A DNA stretch of 64,000 bases from Clostridiaceae bacterium (GTDB taxonomy: Bacteria; Bacillota; Clostridia; DSM-8532): NCBI GenBank assembly GCA_012719545.1, contig JAAYAD010000088.1, positions 1-64,000 on the forward strand. Direction: 5' to 3'. The position numbers and the translations under genes were made by a program. The stretch's first letter is position 1. The number at the start of each line of letters is the position of its first letter. The notes below the pieces were generated by a model, which saw only the letters and a list, made by a program, of their open reading frames with translations, was not told where the DNA came from and did no database searches. Of this stretch, positions 51,420 through 61,446 are shown one piece after another.

Positions 51420-53075
51420 TTATTTTCTGTCCCTGGCGCGTATTTCGGTACGGCGTATTTTTCCGCTTATAGTCTTTGGAAGCTCGTCAACAAATTCAAT
51501 AATACGCGGATATTTGTAGGGTGCAGTATGGGATTTTACATATTCCTGAATTTCTTTTTTCAGCTCCTCAGAGGGGTTATACCCTTTAGCCAGTACAATG
51601 GTAGCCTTTACAATATTTCCGCGTATGGGATCGGGTACTCCGGTAACTGCGCACTCCAGAACAGATTTATGTTCCATAATAACGCTCTCAACTTCAAAAG
51701 GCCCGATTCTGTATCCCGAGGATTTAATAATGTCATCGGTTCTTCCCACATACCAGAAGTAGCCGTCTTCATCACGCCATGCGGTATCACCGGTATGATA
51801 CAGGCCATCATGCCTTGCCTGGTTTGTCCTTTCCTCGTCCCTGTAATACCCGATCATTAAGCCCACGGGCATTTCCTCTCCGTAGCGCACCACTATTTCG
51901 CCAACTTCACCGGGCTCAACACTGTTGCCGTCCTCGTCAACAAGATCTATGTCATAGTGGGGTGATGGTTTTCCCATTGCTCCGGGCTTGGGCTCCATCC
52001 AGTAAGGAGTCATCAGGCATGCTGTGGTCTCGGTCTGGCCGAAGGCTTCCATGATTCTTATTCCTGTCATTTCCCTGAATTTATTGAACACTTCAGGATT
52101 TAATGCCTCTCCTGCCGTTGTGCAGTATTTGAGAGATGAAAGATCGAATCCCGAAAGATCCTCTTTAATAAGGAATCTATATATGGTTGGGGGTGCGCAG
52201 AAGGTAGTAACCTTATATTTTTCAATGCGCTTTAAAAGTTCCAGGGGGTTGAACCTGTCAAAATCAAAGGTAAATACTGTGGCCTCTGCAAGCCACTGGC
52301 CATATAATTTTCCCCACACAGCCTTACCCCATCCTGTTTCCGAAACAGTGAAATGGAGTCCGTCCTGAGCCACATTGTGCCAGTAAACGGCAGTTGGGAT
52401 ATGCCCCAGTGGATAATAATAATTATGGGCAACCATCTTAGGCATTCCTGTTGTGCCTGATGAAAAATACATGAGCATTATTTCGTCTGCTTTTGGCCTT
52501 GCTTCGCCTGTTGGAGGAACAAACGGGGGAGCATTTTTAACTCCTTCCTCATAGCTTATCCAGCCTTCCTTGACACCTCTTACAATTATTTTCACCTTCA
52601 GGGTTTCGGTCATGGCCTGGGCTTCATCCACAAGGTCGGATATATTTCCGTCAGAGGTGCATACAACAGCCTTGATACTGGCGGCATTCACCCTGTATTC
52701 TATATCCTTTGTCATAAGCTGGTTGGTGGCGGGAATAGCTATGGCACCAATCTTGTGGAGGGCAATCATGAAATACCACCATTCATAGTGGCGCTTCAAT
52801 ATCAGCATGACAGGGTCGCCCTTTTTTATTCCCAGACTTAAAAGCCATGAGGCAATTCTGTCGCTGTTTTCCTTAACGTCCGAAAAAGTTATGTATTTTT
52901 CATCTCCGGCTTCATTGCACCAAACCATTGCAAGTTTGTCGGGCTTCTCAACAGCAAGCCTGTCCACAACATCATATGCAAAATTAAAGTAAGGATCTTT
53001 TTTAAAACTGACCTTGGTCACATGACCTTTTTCATTTAATTCTTCAATGACAAATTCTTTATACAGTCTTGACAT
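51420..53075 (-). CDS. AMP-forming acyl-CoA synthetase (MACS-like)
   Basis: 551 aa adenylate-forming enzyme: FSSGTTGMPKMVAHNYYYP (P-loop), GEALNPEVFNKFREMTGIRI MEAFGQTETT, YHTGDTAWRDEDGYFWYVGR, and C-terminal SSGYRIGPFEVESVI...KTISGKIRR with the catalytic Lys. The ~550-aa size and the motif set resemble medium/branched-chain acyl-CoA synthetases. TGATG overlap with the regulator gene; both sit behind a T-box that reads as Ile-specific, so 2-methylbutyrate or another branched acid is a candidate substrate (inference). Confidence 0.9.
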   Translation of the reverse strand: MSRLYKEFVIEELNEKGHVTKVSFKKDPYFNFAYDVVDRLAVEKPDKLAMVWCNEAGDEKYITFSDVKENSDRIASWLLSLGIKKGDPVMLILKRHYEWWYFMIALHKIGAIAIPATNQLMTKDIEYRVNAASIKAVVCTSDGNISDLVDEAQAMTETLKVKIIVRGVKEGWISYEEGVKNAPPFVPPTGEARPKADEIMLMYFSSGTTGMPKMVAHNYYYPLGHIPTAVYWHNVAQDGLHFTVSETGWGKAVWGKLYGQWLAEATVFTFDFDRFNPLELLKRIEKYKVTTFCAPPTIYRFLIKEDLSGFDLSSLKYCTTAGEALNPEVFNKFREMTGIRIMEAFGQTETTACLMTPYWMEPKPGAMGKPSPHYDIDLVDEDGNSVEPGEVGEIVVRYGEEMPVGLMIGYYRDEERTNQARHDGLYHTGDTAWRDEDGYFWYVGRTDDIIKSSGYRIGPFEVESVIMEHKSVLECAVTGVPDPIRGNIVKATIVLAKGYNPSEELKKEIQEYVKSHTAPYKYPRIIEFVDELPKTISGKIRRTEIRARDRK

Positions 53076-53659
53076 CAGCTCATCCTCCCGTCATTATCTC
53101 TTATTACAACTGCCAGAAATACGCATGGTTCGCCGCCTGCGGCTACCATTCCGTGTCTGTGGGAGGCATCGTAATATACCGAATCCCCTTCTCTCATGAT
53201 GAACTCATGATCATCAATTTTCATCCTTAAGGAGCCCTTTAGAATATAATCAAACTCCTGGCCTTCATGGCTTCTCTGCATAATCTCGCCTTTTTCTGCG
53301 GCTTCATCATAGGGCGCCTCAACCAAAAAGGGCTCAGCATTTCTGTTTTTGAAAAGATAGGCAAGGCTCTGGTACTTAAGCCCCTTTCTTCTCTCAATGC
53401 GTAAGCCCTTTCCCTTTTTTACATGGGTGTAAACCGAAAGAGTGGGACCGCTTCCCGTTATTAGCTCGCTGATATCAACTCCAAGACGCTGCGAAACCTT
53501 GTAAAGAAAGGTAAAGGAAAAGTCGTGCTTGCCCTCCTCGCATTCAAGGTATTCTTCCTCAGTCATTTCCACAAGTTTAGCCATTTCAGATGCAGAGATT
53601 CCAAGATCTGCCCTAAGGCCCCGGATCCGCTCCGCAATTTCAAGAATCTTGTCTCCCAT
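53075..53659 (-). CDS. XRE-cupin transcriptional regulator
   Basis: 194 aa. N-terminal XRE helix-turn-helix (ILEIAERIRGLRADLGISAS EMAKLVEMTEEEYLECEEGK), C-terminal cupin (HEGQEFDYILKGSLRMKID, REGDSVYYDASHRHGMVAAG). These sense small ligands and often sit before acyl-CoA or amino-acid metabolism genes. ATG 53659 follows AAGGAGG. First gene after the T-box. Confidence 0.9.
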   Translation of the reverse strand: MGDKILEIAERIRGLRADLGISASEMAKLVEMTEEEYLECEEGKHDFSFTFLYKVSQRLGVDISELITGSGPTLSVYTHVKKGKGLRIERRKGLKYQSLAYLFKNRNAEPFLVEAPYDEAAEKGEIMQRSHEGQEFDYILKGSLRMKIDDHEFIMREGDSVYYDASHRHGMVAAGGEPCVFLAVVIRDNDGRMS

Positions 53660-53716
53660 TAGAAAAACCTCCTTGTCAATGGTATTGGATATCAATGAAT
53701 AATATAGCCGTATAAT

Positions 53717-54004
53717 CAAAAAAGCTCGTCCCGCAAAGCTATAGCCTTGCTGGGACGAGCTTGTATGCCCGTGGTACCACCCATTTTCTGCTTAAAAAAA
53801 GCACTCAATTTCAGGTTCTGACAAACCCTAGCCTGTAACGCGGCAAACGCGGCACCTTACATTCAATTTTCAGATGCCGGACTCCGGAAAGATGCCCATA
53901 ATATCCATCCTGCCTGCTCACACCAAACGCAGGCTCTCTGAAAGGACTTACCGATATTACAGAGGTTCCTTCATTGTCTTTAATATGTATTTTAAAACAA
54001 TATT
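53717..54004 (-). promoter_or_regulatory. T-box leader, tRNA-Ile type
   Basis: Minus-strand leader with Stem I motifs CAGAGAGCC...GTTTGGTGTGAGC, specifier ATC (53893-53891) followed by TTTCCGGAG, T-box sequence GGGTGGTACCACGGGC (around 53767-53783) and a terminator hairpin AAGCTCGTCCC...GGGACGAGCTTTTTT (53762-53717). The bulge TGGT (53779-53776) pairs with a tRNA end ...ACCA, i.e. discriminator A, which fits Ile (not Gly or His). Uncharged tRNA-Ile should switch on the cupin regulator and acyl-CoA synthetase. Confidence 0.87.
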
Positions 54005-54010
54005 GTTTTT

Positions 54011-54039
54011 ATAATATCCGGTCTTCCTGTATATGTCAA
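54011..54039 (-). promoter_or_regulatory. Promoter of T-box operon
   Basis: TTGACA (54039-54034), 17-bp spacer, TATTAT (54016-54011). Confidence 0.75.
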
Positions 54040-54065
54040 TAGTATAATCTTGACCCATAAAAAAA

Positions 54066-54094
54066 TGCCTGAACATATAAAACCAAGTCAGGCA
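54066..54094 (-). terminator. Terminator of ATPase operon
   Basis: TGCCTGA...TCAGGCA stem with a seven-T run on the minus strand, 87 nt after the subunit D stop. Confidence 0.85.
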
Positions 54095-54180
54095 CCTTAA
54101 AAAGCTGTGTATAATTAACCTAAATTAAAACAGGTAAAATATATGCAATAAATGATTTTGGGCACATGTAAAAATTAAAG

Positions 54181-54801
54181 TTAAGACTTTTCCTTTACCT
54201 TTTTAATAACCTTTAGGCGAGAGAATTCCTCCCTGTCCTTTTCTTCAAGGACCCCTGCAATATGGGCAGTAAGTTCTTCATATTTGGGTATGAGAATATT
54301 CTTTAATGCATTGGTCCTTTTTACCGTACGGCGAATGTTTGTTGCAAGACGGTATACTGCATTTTCTATTTCAGCAAGCTCTGCAGAAAGAATTTTTGCT
54401 TCTTCAAATTTCATACGGGCAATGTCCAGGGCAGAATTGGTCATACGAAAACCATACCGTGGCTGCATTCTGGGGCTGTTAACTGTCACCTCGGGAATTT
54501 CAACACCCATGACGCTTTTCATTCGCACATGCACACTTGTGTCCTCGGGTATTGCAAGGCCAATCTGGTCAATAAGGGAGATGCCAAGGCTCACATTGGC
54601 ATCCTGCAAAGCCTTGTATGCCTCTTCAAAGACAACAAGTATCCTGTCCTGAATCTTTCTTGCCTTTTCCACCAGATTCATCATTTCCCGCACAAGAATG
54701 TTTCTTTTTTTGTCAAGAAGCTCATATCCCTGACGGGAAAGTGCGAGGGTATTTTTGGCTATGATTAAATTGCCCTTGGTTGGAAATAGGGTTGTATCCA
54801 T
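54181..54801 (-). CDS. V/A-type ATPase subunit D
   Basis: 206 aa central-stalk subunit: FPTKGNLIIAKNTLALSRQG YELLDKKRNIL (N-terminal helix) and NIRRTVKRTNALKNILIPKY (C-terminal helix), the two-helix rotor that turns inside A3B3. Last gene of the operon, 3 nt after subunit B. Confidence 0.95.
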   Translation of the reverse strand: MDTTLFPTKGNLIIAKNTLALSRQGYELLDKKRNILVREMMNLVEKARKIQDRILVVFEEAYKALQDANVSLGISLIDQIGLAIPEDTSVHVRMKSVMGVEIPEVTVNSPRMQPRYGFRMTNSALDIARMKFEEAKILSAELAEIENAVYRLATNIRRTVKRTNALKNILIPKYEELTAHIAGVLEEKDREEFSRLKVIKKVKEKS

Positions 54802-54804
54802 TTA

Positions 54805-56199
54805 TTATACCTGCCTTCCTTCATTTTCAGGAGAGACATAATACTTTTCAAGGGTTTTTGGAGAAATTCTGTCAAGTTCTTCTTTTGGCAGGTGGCCTAA
54901 GAGCATCCATGCCAGATCCAGGGTCTGAGTTATATCCCTTTCTTCATGGAAATTCTGGGTTATAAACATTTCCTCGAAGGCACGGCCAAAATTCATATAC
55001 TTTTTATCCAGCTCGCTTAATTCCTCTTCACCAATAACTGACGCCAGTGCGCGCACTTCCTGAACCTTTGCATAGGATGCAAAAAGCTGGTTGGCCACTT
55101 CAGGATGGTCCTCCCTTGTGTATCCCTCACCTATTCCGTCCTTCATAAGACGCGACAGGGAAGGAAGCACATTTACAGGAGGATATACGCCTCTAAGAGC
55201 CAGATCCTTGTCAAGAACTATCTGTCCTTCGGTAATATATCCGGTCAGGTCGGGTATAGGGTGTGTAATATCGTCATTGGGCATTGTAAGTATGGGAATC
55301 TGAGTTACGGAACCCTTGCCTCCCTTTATTATTCCCGCTCTTTCATAAATTGAAGCCAAATCACTGTAAAGATATCCGGGATATCCCTTTCTGGAGGGAA
55401 TCTCACCCTTGGATGACGATATTTCGCGCAATGCTTCTGCATATGACGTCATATCGGTCAGTATTACAAGAACGTGCATGTCTTTTTCATAGGCCAGGTA
55501 CTCTGCCGCAGTAAGAGCGCATCTTGGTGTGACAATTCTCTCAACCACAGGATCATTGGCAAGGTTTAAAAACATTACAACGCGATCCAGAACCCCGCCT
55601 TTTCTGAAACTCTCCTTAAAATACTCGGCAACGTCATATTTAACACCCATGGCCGCAAAGACAATGGCAAAATTTTCCTCGTTGGCATCCTGGATTTTTG
55701 CCTGGCGTACAATCTGCACGGCAAGCTGGTTGTGGGGAAGTCCATTTCCCGAAAAAACGGGAAGCTTCTGTCCCCTTATAAGGGTCATAAGGCCATCAAT
55801 GCTTGATATGCCTGTCTGTATAAAATTTCTGGGATATTCTCTCTTAACAGGATTTATGGGTTCGCCGTTAATATCCATGTACTTTTCAGGGAATATTTCT
55901 CCCAGTCCGTCTACGGGGCGCCCCATGCCGTCCAGGATTCTGCCCAGTATTTCTTTGGACAGCGGCATTTTCAAGGGTTTTCCTTTCAGCCTTGTACGTG
56001 TGTTGGCAAGGGATATTCCCTGTGTCCCTTCAAATACCTGAACAACACAGGTCTCCCCTTCTATCTGGATTATACGCCCCAGGCGCAATTCCTTTCCTAC
56101 ATGAATCTCAACCATTTCTTCAAAGGAAGCGTCTTTGACTCCATCAATTACAACCAGCGGACCGGATATTTCCTTAAGCCCGATATATTCCAAATTCAT
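54805..56199 (-). CDS. V/A-type ATPase subunit B
   Basis: 464 aa regulatory (non-catalytic) subunit: [57 protein letters not shown] (degenerate P-loop), [20 protein letters not shown]. Overlaps the end of subunit A by one nt. Confidence 0.97.
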   Translation of the reverse strand: MNLEYIGLKEISGPLVVIDGVKDASFEEMVEIHVGKELRLGRIIQIEGETCVVQVFEGTQGISLANTRTRLKGKPLKMPLSKEILGRILDGMGRPVDGLGEIFPEKYMDINGEPINPVKREYPRNFIQTGISSIDGLMTLIRGQKLPVFSGNGLPHNQLAVQIVRQAKIQDANEENFAIVFAAMGVKYDVAEYFKESFRKGGVLDRVVMFLNLANDPVVERIVTPRCALTAAEYLAYEKDMHVLVILTDMTSYAEALREISSSKGEIPSRKGYPGYLYSDLASIYERAGIIKGGKGSVTQIPILTMPNDDITHPIPDLTGYITEGQIVLDKDLALRGVYPPVNVLPSLSRLMKDGIGEGYTREDHPEVANQLFASYAKVQEVRALASVIGEEELSELDKKYMNFGRAFEEMFITQNFHEERDITQTLDLAWMLLGHLPKEELDRISPKTLEKYYVSPENEGRQV

Positions 56200-57989
56200 C
56201 AGTCATTCTTCCTTTCAGCATCCTTGTAATCTGCTTCAATTTCATCCAGAACCTTGTTCAGATTTTCGTTAAGGGTGTCAAAGGCACCCAGATCATCGTT
56301 CCGGATGGTATATTTCATACGGATGACATCTTCAAAGACACCTGCATTTCTGAAAACAGAGACTGGAATCCCCAGAGGAATAAGCTTCTGAAGCCTGTCA
56401 TAAAGCTTTAAAATGGTATCCATCATAAGATACTGCTTTTGAAGCGGAACATAAGTATCCTGTTCATTATAGGCATTCTGCTGCAAAAAGCCCTGACGTA
56501 TAACTCTTGATATTTCTATGACCAATTTCTGTTCTTCAGGCAGAATATCGCTTCCTATAAGCTTTACAATGTCAAGTAACTTTGTCTCCTCCTGAAGGAT
56601 GCGGCTTAATCTTGTACGCTTATCCATGAAATCCGGCTTGATATTTTCCTTATACCAGTCAGTCAGATCTTCAATATATTCACTGTAGCTGCTGGTCCAG
56701 TTGATGGCAGGATAATGGCGAGTATAAGCAAGGGATTTGTCCAAAGCCCAGAAACAGCGGATAAAGCGTTTTGTATTCTGGGTAACAGGCTCTGAAAAGT
56801 CTCCGCCCTGTGGGGATACTGCACCAATTATTGTGACAGAGCCAAAAGTGCCATTTAAGTTTTCTACCCTGCCCGCTCTTTCATAGAATTCTGAAAGCCT
56901 GGAAGGAAGATATGCCGGGAAACCTTCTTCCGCGGGCATTTCTTCAAGACGCCCTGAAATTTCTCTTAAAGCCTCTGCCCAGCGGGATGTTGAGTCAGCC
57001 ATTATAGCCACATCATAACCCATGTCGCGATAGTATTCGGCTATGGTTATTCCGGTGTAAATGGATGCCTCACGTGCCGCCACCGGCATGTTTGATGTAT
57101 TTGCAATAAGAACGGTTCTGTTCATAAGGGGTTTTCCGTTCCTTGGATCTATCAGGTTAGGAAAATCCTCAAGGACTTCGGTAATCTCGTTTCCACGCTC
57201 ACCGCAGCCTACGTATACGATAATGTCCGCATTGGACCATTTTGCAAACTGGTGCTGGGTAAGAGTCTTTCCGGTGCCGAAACCGCCGGGAATCGCAGCA
57301 GTACCGCCCTTTGCAATGGGGAACATTGTATCAATTACACGCTGTCCGGTTATAAGCGGAATATCCAGATGCTTTCTTTCCTTGTGAGGTCTGGGCTGAC
57401 GGACGGGCCAATCCTGAACAAGGGTAAGGCTATGTATGGTTTTACCCTCCTTAACCTTGACTATGACCTGATTTATATTGTAGCTGCCGTCATTTAATGC
57501 TTCTATGACCTCTCCCTCAACATAAGGAGGCACCATAATCCTGTGTACAACAGAATCTGTCTCATCAACCTCGGCAATAATATCCCCGGGCTTTACCGTA
57601 TCTCCCTGCTTAACCTTGATTCTGACATCCCAAAGCTTGTCAGTATCCAGGTTATCCATGGAGCTTCCGCGCTTTATAAATGCCCCGGTTTCTTCGGCAA
57701 TGCGGGTTAAAGGCCTTTCAATACCATCAAAGATATTGCCTATTATTCCAGGACCGAGCTTAATTGTAAGGGGCTTACCGGTAGGAGTAACAGTTTCCCC
57801 AGCCTTAAGGCCGGTTGTATTTTCATATACCTGAACAATGGTCTCAGTCTCAAGGACCCTTATGACTTCACCAATGAGCTTTTCATTGCCCACAAGTACC
57901 ATTTCATACATTTTAAACGGGTAGTTTCCCCTTACTTTTATTACAGGACCATTAATTCCATAAATAATACCATGTGATGTTTCCGACAT
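56199..57989 (-). CDS. V/A-type ATPase catalytic subunit A
   Basis: 596 aa. Walker [21 protein letters not shown], then [63 protein letters not shown] 57989 (GAAGGTGAAAAG upstream) replaces a longer frame. Hydrolyses or makes ATP with subunit B. Confidence 0.97.
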   Translation of the reverse strand: MSETSHGIIYGINGPVIKVRGNYPFKMYEMVLVGNEKLIGEVIRVLETETIVQVYENTTGLKAGETVTPTGKPLTIKLGPGIIGNIFDGIERPLTRIAEETGAFIKRGSSMDNLDTDKLWDVRIKVKQGDTVKPGDIIAEVDETDSVVHRIMVPPYVEGEVIEALNDGSYNINQVIVKVKEGKTIHSLTLVQDWPVRQPRPHKERKHLDIPLITGQRVIDTMFPIAKGGTAAIPGGFGTGKTLTQHQFAKWSNADIIVYVGCGERGNEITEVLEDFPNLIDPRNGKPLMNRTVLIANTSNMPVAAREASIYTGITIAEYYRDMGYDVAIMADSTSRWAEALREISGRLEEMPAEEGFPAYLPSRLSEFYERAGRVENLNGTFGSVTIIGAVSPQGGDFSEPVTQNTKRFIRCFWALDKSLAYTRHYPAINWTSSYSEYIEDLTDWYKENIKPDFMDKRTRLSRILQEETKLLDIVKLIGSDILPEEQKLVIEISRVIRQGFLQQNAYNEQDTYVPLQKQYLMMDTILKLYDRLQKLIPLGIPVSVFRNAGVFEDVIRMKYTIRNDDLGAFDTLNENLNKVLDEIEADYKDAERKND

Positions 57990-58017
57990 CTTTTCACCTT
58001 CTGATTTTCCGACTCTG

Positions 58018-58614
58018 CTATTCAATGCTCAATCCAAAGTTTTCAAGGAAATTCTCACGCTCATAATCGAGCTTGCTCTTAAAGGAATAATCCAATAAAA
58101 TTCCTTTTGATCTGTTAACTATGACTAAGCCTCCCAAAAGTTTATCATCGCTCTCCAGAACATCAAATGACAGATTGTTTTTTTGCTTTATTTCTTCGAG
58201 AAGAGCCAGATCGTCGCTATCGGCATATATCTGGACATCCCCCTGGCCAATAGTATTAAGGCCATTTTTCACCATATCCTCAATATAGCTTTTATAGCCT
58301 TCTTCTCTTTTGAACTGGCTAATCTTAGTCTTAACATTAAGGAAAATCAAATCAATCATTTCTTCACGTCGTTTAAAGAGTGCGTGTTTGCTTTCCAGAA
58401 GAGCCTTTGATACTTTCTCATTCATTTCCTTATCGATGACACGGATTGCTTCCTGAATGCGTTCATAAGCCTTCTTTAAGGATTGTATTTCCTCTTTGTC
58501 TATCAGTTCTCTGTTTTCTCTTTCAGCCTCTGATATAATCTCTTTCTTTTTCTCATCGGCTTCTTTCATTACCATAAAAGAAAATTTTCTCAGCTTTTCA
58601 CTTACAGTACTCAT
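58018..58614 (-). CDS. V/A-type ATPase subunit E
   Basis: 198 aa peripheral-stalk protein: long N-terminal coiled coil (FSFMVMKEADEKKKEIISEA ERENREL) and C-terminal globular domain. ATG 58614 follows GGGGGTG. Pairs with subunit H (first gene of the operon) to hold A3B3. Confidence 0.9.
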   Translation of the reverse strand: MSTVSEKLRKFSFMVMKEADEKKKEIISEAERENRELIDKEEIQSLKKAYERIQEAIRVIDKEMNEKVSKALLESKHALFKRREEMIDLIFLNVKTKISQFKREEGYKSYIEDMVKNGLNTIGQGDVQIYADSDDLALLEEIKQKNNLSFDVLESDDKLLGGLVIVNRSKGILLDYSFKSKLDYERENFLENFGLSIE

Positions 58615-58670
58615 ATGCTTCACCCCCAGAAGGCTGTCAACCTTATTTCGGTGTTATATAGATTTAAACC

Positions 58671-58979
58671 TTACATTTTAATTCCAATGGCCTCATTCAC
58701 ATAGCGCATAATGTAATCGCGGGGACGCCTTGTGCCATGACGGTCAGGTATTTCCACAACAAGGGGTCTGGTTCTGTTAAGCTTTAAATCTGCAATTACA
58801 TCAGGTATCTGCTCAACAAGAAGCTCTGTAATGAAAATTATGCCTATGCTGCTGTCTTTAAGGGCCTGGTTCAGCGCAGCCAGTGTCTCTTCACGGCCGT
58901 GAACCACCACCCCATCGACTCCTGCAAGTCTCATTCCTGTTTTTGTATCAACATTGTCGCTTAATAAAAACATTCTCAC
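58671..58979 (-). CDS. V/A-type ATPase subunit F
   Basis: ~102 aa, Rossmann-like: MFLLSDNVDTKTGMRLAGVD, IGIIFITELLVEQIPDVI. GTG 58979 is the preferred start (AAAGGG 8 nt upstream; family proteins start here). Couples to subunit D in the rotor. Confidence 0.9.
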   Translation of the reverse strand: MRMFLLSDNVDTKTGMRLAGVDGVVVHGREETLAALNQALKDSSIGIIFITELLVEQIPDVIADLKLNRTRPLVVEIPDRHGTRRPRDYIMRYVNEAIGIKM

Positions 58980-58991
58980 AAATATCACCCT

Positions 58992-59420
58992 TTATGCGTT
59001 AAGGATGAGTATGGATATGATAAGACCGTAAATTGCTATACCTTCTGCAAGACCAACAAATACGAAGGCCTTACCGAAGATTCCGGGATCTTCGCTCAAC
59101 GCTCCAAGGGCAGCGGCACTGCTTGATGCAACGGCAATACCTGAACCTATAGCGGATAAGCCTATGGCAAGAGCTGCACCGATGTACTTAAGTCCGTCGG
59201 ATGCTGCCGCAGCTGCCTGGGCATTATCTGCTGCAGAAGCTGTAATACCGCCTGATAAAAGCAGAATGGTTGCAACAATGATAGTGCCGAAAAGAGCCGT
59301 AACATTCATACCCAAAAGCTTCTTTGCATCCTTGCCTTTCACCTTTTTGTTAGTTAAAGCAAGTCCTAAACCGATAGTACTCATAACCAAAGTAATAGCA
59401 ATCATTAAAACAAATTCCAT
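58992..59420 (-). CDS. V/A-type ATPase rotor subunit K
   Basis: 142 aa proteolipid with four helices (two hairpins). ATG 59420 with GGAGG upstream. The ion-binding Glu is E126 in the fourth helix (FVGLAEGIAIYG); the first hairpin (LFGTIIVATILLL) has no acidic residue, so one carboxylate serves two hairpins, as in Enterococcus NtpK. Na+ or H+ specificity cannot be told here. Confidence 0.9.
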   Translation of the reverse strand: MEFVLMIAITLVMSTIGLGLALTNKKVKGKDAKKLLGMNVTALFGTIIVATILLLSGGITASAADNAQAAAAASDGLKYIGAALAIGLSAIGSGIAVASSSAAALGALSEDPGIFGKAFVFVGLAEGIAIYGLIISILILNA

Positions 59421-59496
59421 AGTAGTGACCTCCAAGTTAAGTAATGTATAAATAAATTATTAAAATTTAATCACTTACTTATATTCAGGACTTTTG

Positions 59497-61422
59497 TTAC
59501 TCATCAGTAATATGGGCAGGCGAAAATGCTCTTCCGTCGCCATTATAGAAACGGCCAAACAGTTCATAATATTCAAGGCGCATACACTGAATGGCAACAA
59601 TAAGCCCCTCAAGCCCTATAGTCAGAAGATTTCCAATTATGACTACGATAATTCCGCCAACACCCTCCATCATGTGATAGAGAGTCCATACTGCCAGTGA
59701 AAGTCCGGCATGGTTAAGGGCAAAGGCTCCAACCCTGGCAAAGGAAACAGTACCCGAGAAGAATGACAAAATAGCCTCAAACAGCTCAAAGCTTGCTTCA
59801 ACAAAATACATTCCCTTCTCCTTGGGGAAAAGGTGATTCTTCCTTAAAATCAGATTCTCCAGAGGCTCTCTCAAAAGAATCATGAGGGCAGGAATCACAC
59901 ATACAATCACTATTGCCACAGCATTTAATACAAGATTTCCGGTTTTCAAAGAAATTAAGATTATAATTGCAAGTCCACCGTAGAACATAAGACCTGCAAG
60001 ACCGTTCTTGTCAAACAGGAGCTTACCCCAGCGCCTCATGCGGATATTGTTGATTATGTTTGCTATCATTGTAACAATGATTATGACGGCACCATATCCA
60101 ACAGCTCCATAAAGGAGAGTATTTATGGTATCACTGCCGTGTAGGGGGCTTGCCCAGAGAGGATTTATAATCTCCTCATTGCCAAATACACTTCCATATA
60201 CAAAGCCAAACAGAGTTGAAGAAATTCCCACATACATCATGATGCCGCCCAGGGCAGACTTTTTCCATTTGTAAAGGAACAGTCCAAATAATGCGATTAC
60301 CGCTCCCTGTCCCACATCACCAAACATAAACCCAAACATTAGAATATAGGTAATGGTGGTTAAAGGCGTAGGATCCAGTTCCTTGGCAGAAGGAAGCCCG
60401 TACATTGACACCAATGCTTCAAAGGGCTTGAAGATTCCCCTGTTTTTAAGTATTGTAGGCGGCTTGGAATTTACAACATCATCAGGATCCTCACCGGAAA
60501 GAATAATATGGTCCAGACTTTCAATCTCTTTTTCCAGCTTCTTATAATCCTTATATGGCATCCAGCCCACAAGATAGAAAGTATTCTGGGTATGGCATGA
60601 CAGCTTCTTAATGTCGTTTACCTTTGAAAGGTAAAGTACCCTGTGATAATAAAGGTCAAACTTGGCCTTATTTTTGTTTACCAGCTCGCTGAAAGCAGCC
60701 TGATCCCTGGCCATGGCCATTTTAATTTCCTCAATTTCTTTTTTAAGCCTGACCATGACATTCTTAGGCTTACCTTTGACCTGTTCTGAAATCCACACAC
60801 GGGTAAAGCCTATTGCAGAAAAAACGTTGTCAATAACAGGAGCTGCCGACGAGGGCGCAAAATATGACAGCCATACATTTTCGTCGTCTTCGGAAACAGG
60901 AACCACAATTACATCCAATTCCTCAATGTACTGTTTCTGCTTCTGGTAATTATCTTTTGGCACAACTCCAAATCGAATCTTCAAAAATGCAAAGTGGAAC
61001 ATTTCATCAATTTCTATATTAAGCTTTTCAAAAGGCTGGAGCTGCTTTATAATAAGCTCTTTTTCCTTAATCTGGGTGGAATATGTTTCAATTTTTTTCT
61101 GATACTCAGAAAAGCTGGCCTCCAGCTCATCAACATAATCCTCAATTTCAGAAATGTCCACAGGCTCTCCAAAAACTTCATCAAGTTTGTCAATATCATA
61201 TTCCTTTATATTGACACCAACATTCTCATTGAGGATTTTCATCCGTTTTTTAAGGCCTGTAAGAGCCGTGTTGTCCTCAAATGGAATCAGCCCCGAGATA
61301 TCGAGAGAACTGTATGAAGGCTCAAGATGGATATTTCTGTTGACAATATGCTTGAGCACAAAATCATCAAACATATCCATGGGACCCATTATATTCACAT
61401 ATTCCATCCGCTCAACGGCCAT
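59497..61422 (-). CDS. V/A-type ATPase subunit I
   Basis: 641 aa: N-terminal cytoplasmic coiled half (LEASFSEYQKKIETYSTQIK EKELI), C-terminal membrane half with ~7-8 helices (ALNHAGLSLAVWTLYHMMEG includes the conserved region near the essential Arg: FARVGAFALNHAG). Starts at ATG 61422 after GGTTGTGG. Forms the ion path with K. Confidence 0.93.
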   Translation of the reverse strand: MAVERMEYVNIMGPMDMFDDFVLKHIVNRNIHLEPSYSSLDISGLIPFEDNTALTGLKKRMKILNENVGVNIKEYDIDKLDEVFGEPVDISEIEDYVDELEASFSEYQKKIETYSTQIKEKELIIKQLQPFEKLNIEIDEMFHFAFLKIRFGVVPKDNYQKQKQYIEELDVIVVPVSEDDENVWLSYFAPSSAAPVIDNVFSAIGFTRVWISEQVKGKPKNVMVRLKKEIEEIKMAMARDQAAFSELVNKNKAKFDLYYHRVLYLSKVNDIKKLSCHTQNTFYLVGWMPYKDYKKLEKEIESLDHIILSGEDPDDVVNSKPPTILKNRGIFKPFEALVSMYGLPSAKELDPTPLTTITYILMFGFMFGDVGQGAVIALFGLFLYKWKKSALGGIMMYVGISSTLFGFVYGSVFGNEEIINPLWASPLHGSDTINTLLYGAVGYGAVIIIVTMIANIINNIRMRRWGKLLFDKNGLAGLMFYGGLAIIILISLKTGNLVLNAVAIVIVCVIPALMILLREPLENLILRKNHLFPKEKGMYFVEASFELFEAILSFFSGTVSFARVGAFALNHAGLSLAVWTLYHMMEGVGGIIVVIIGNLLTIGLEGLIVAIQCMRLEYYELFGRFYNGDGRAFSPAHITDE

Positions 61423-61446
61423 GACCACCACAACCTTTCAATGCTG

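Noticed and set aside
53891-53896. GGC (Gly) or CAT (His) as the T-box specifier
   Set aside because: The antiterminator bulge TGGT needs a discriminator A; Gly tRNA has U and His has C. ATC also aligns with the usual specifier position.
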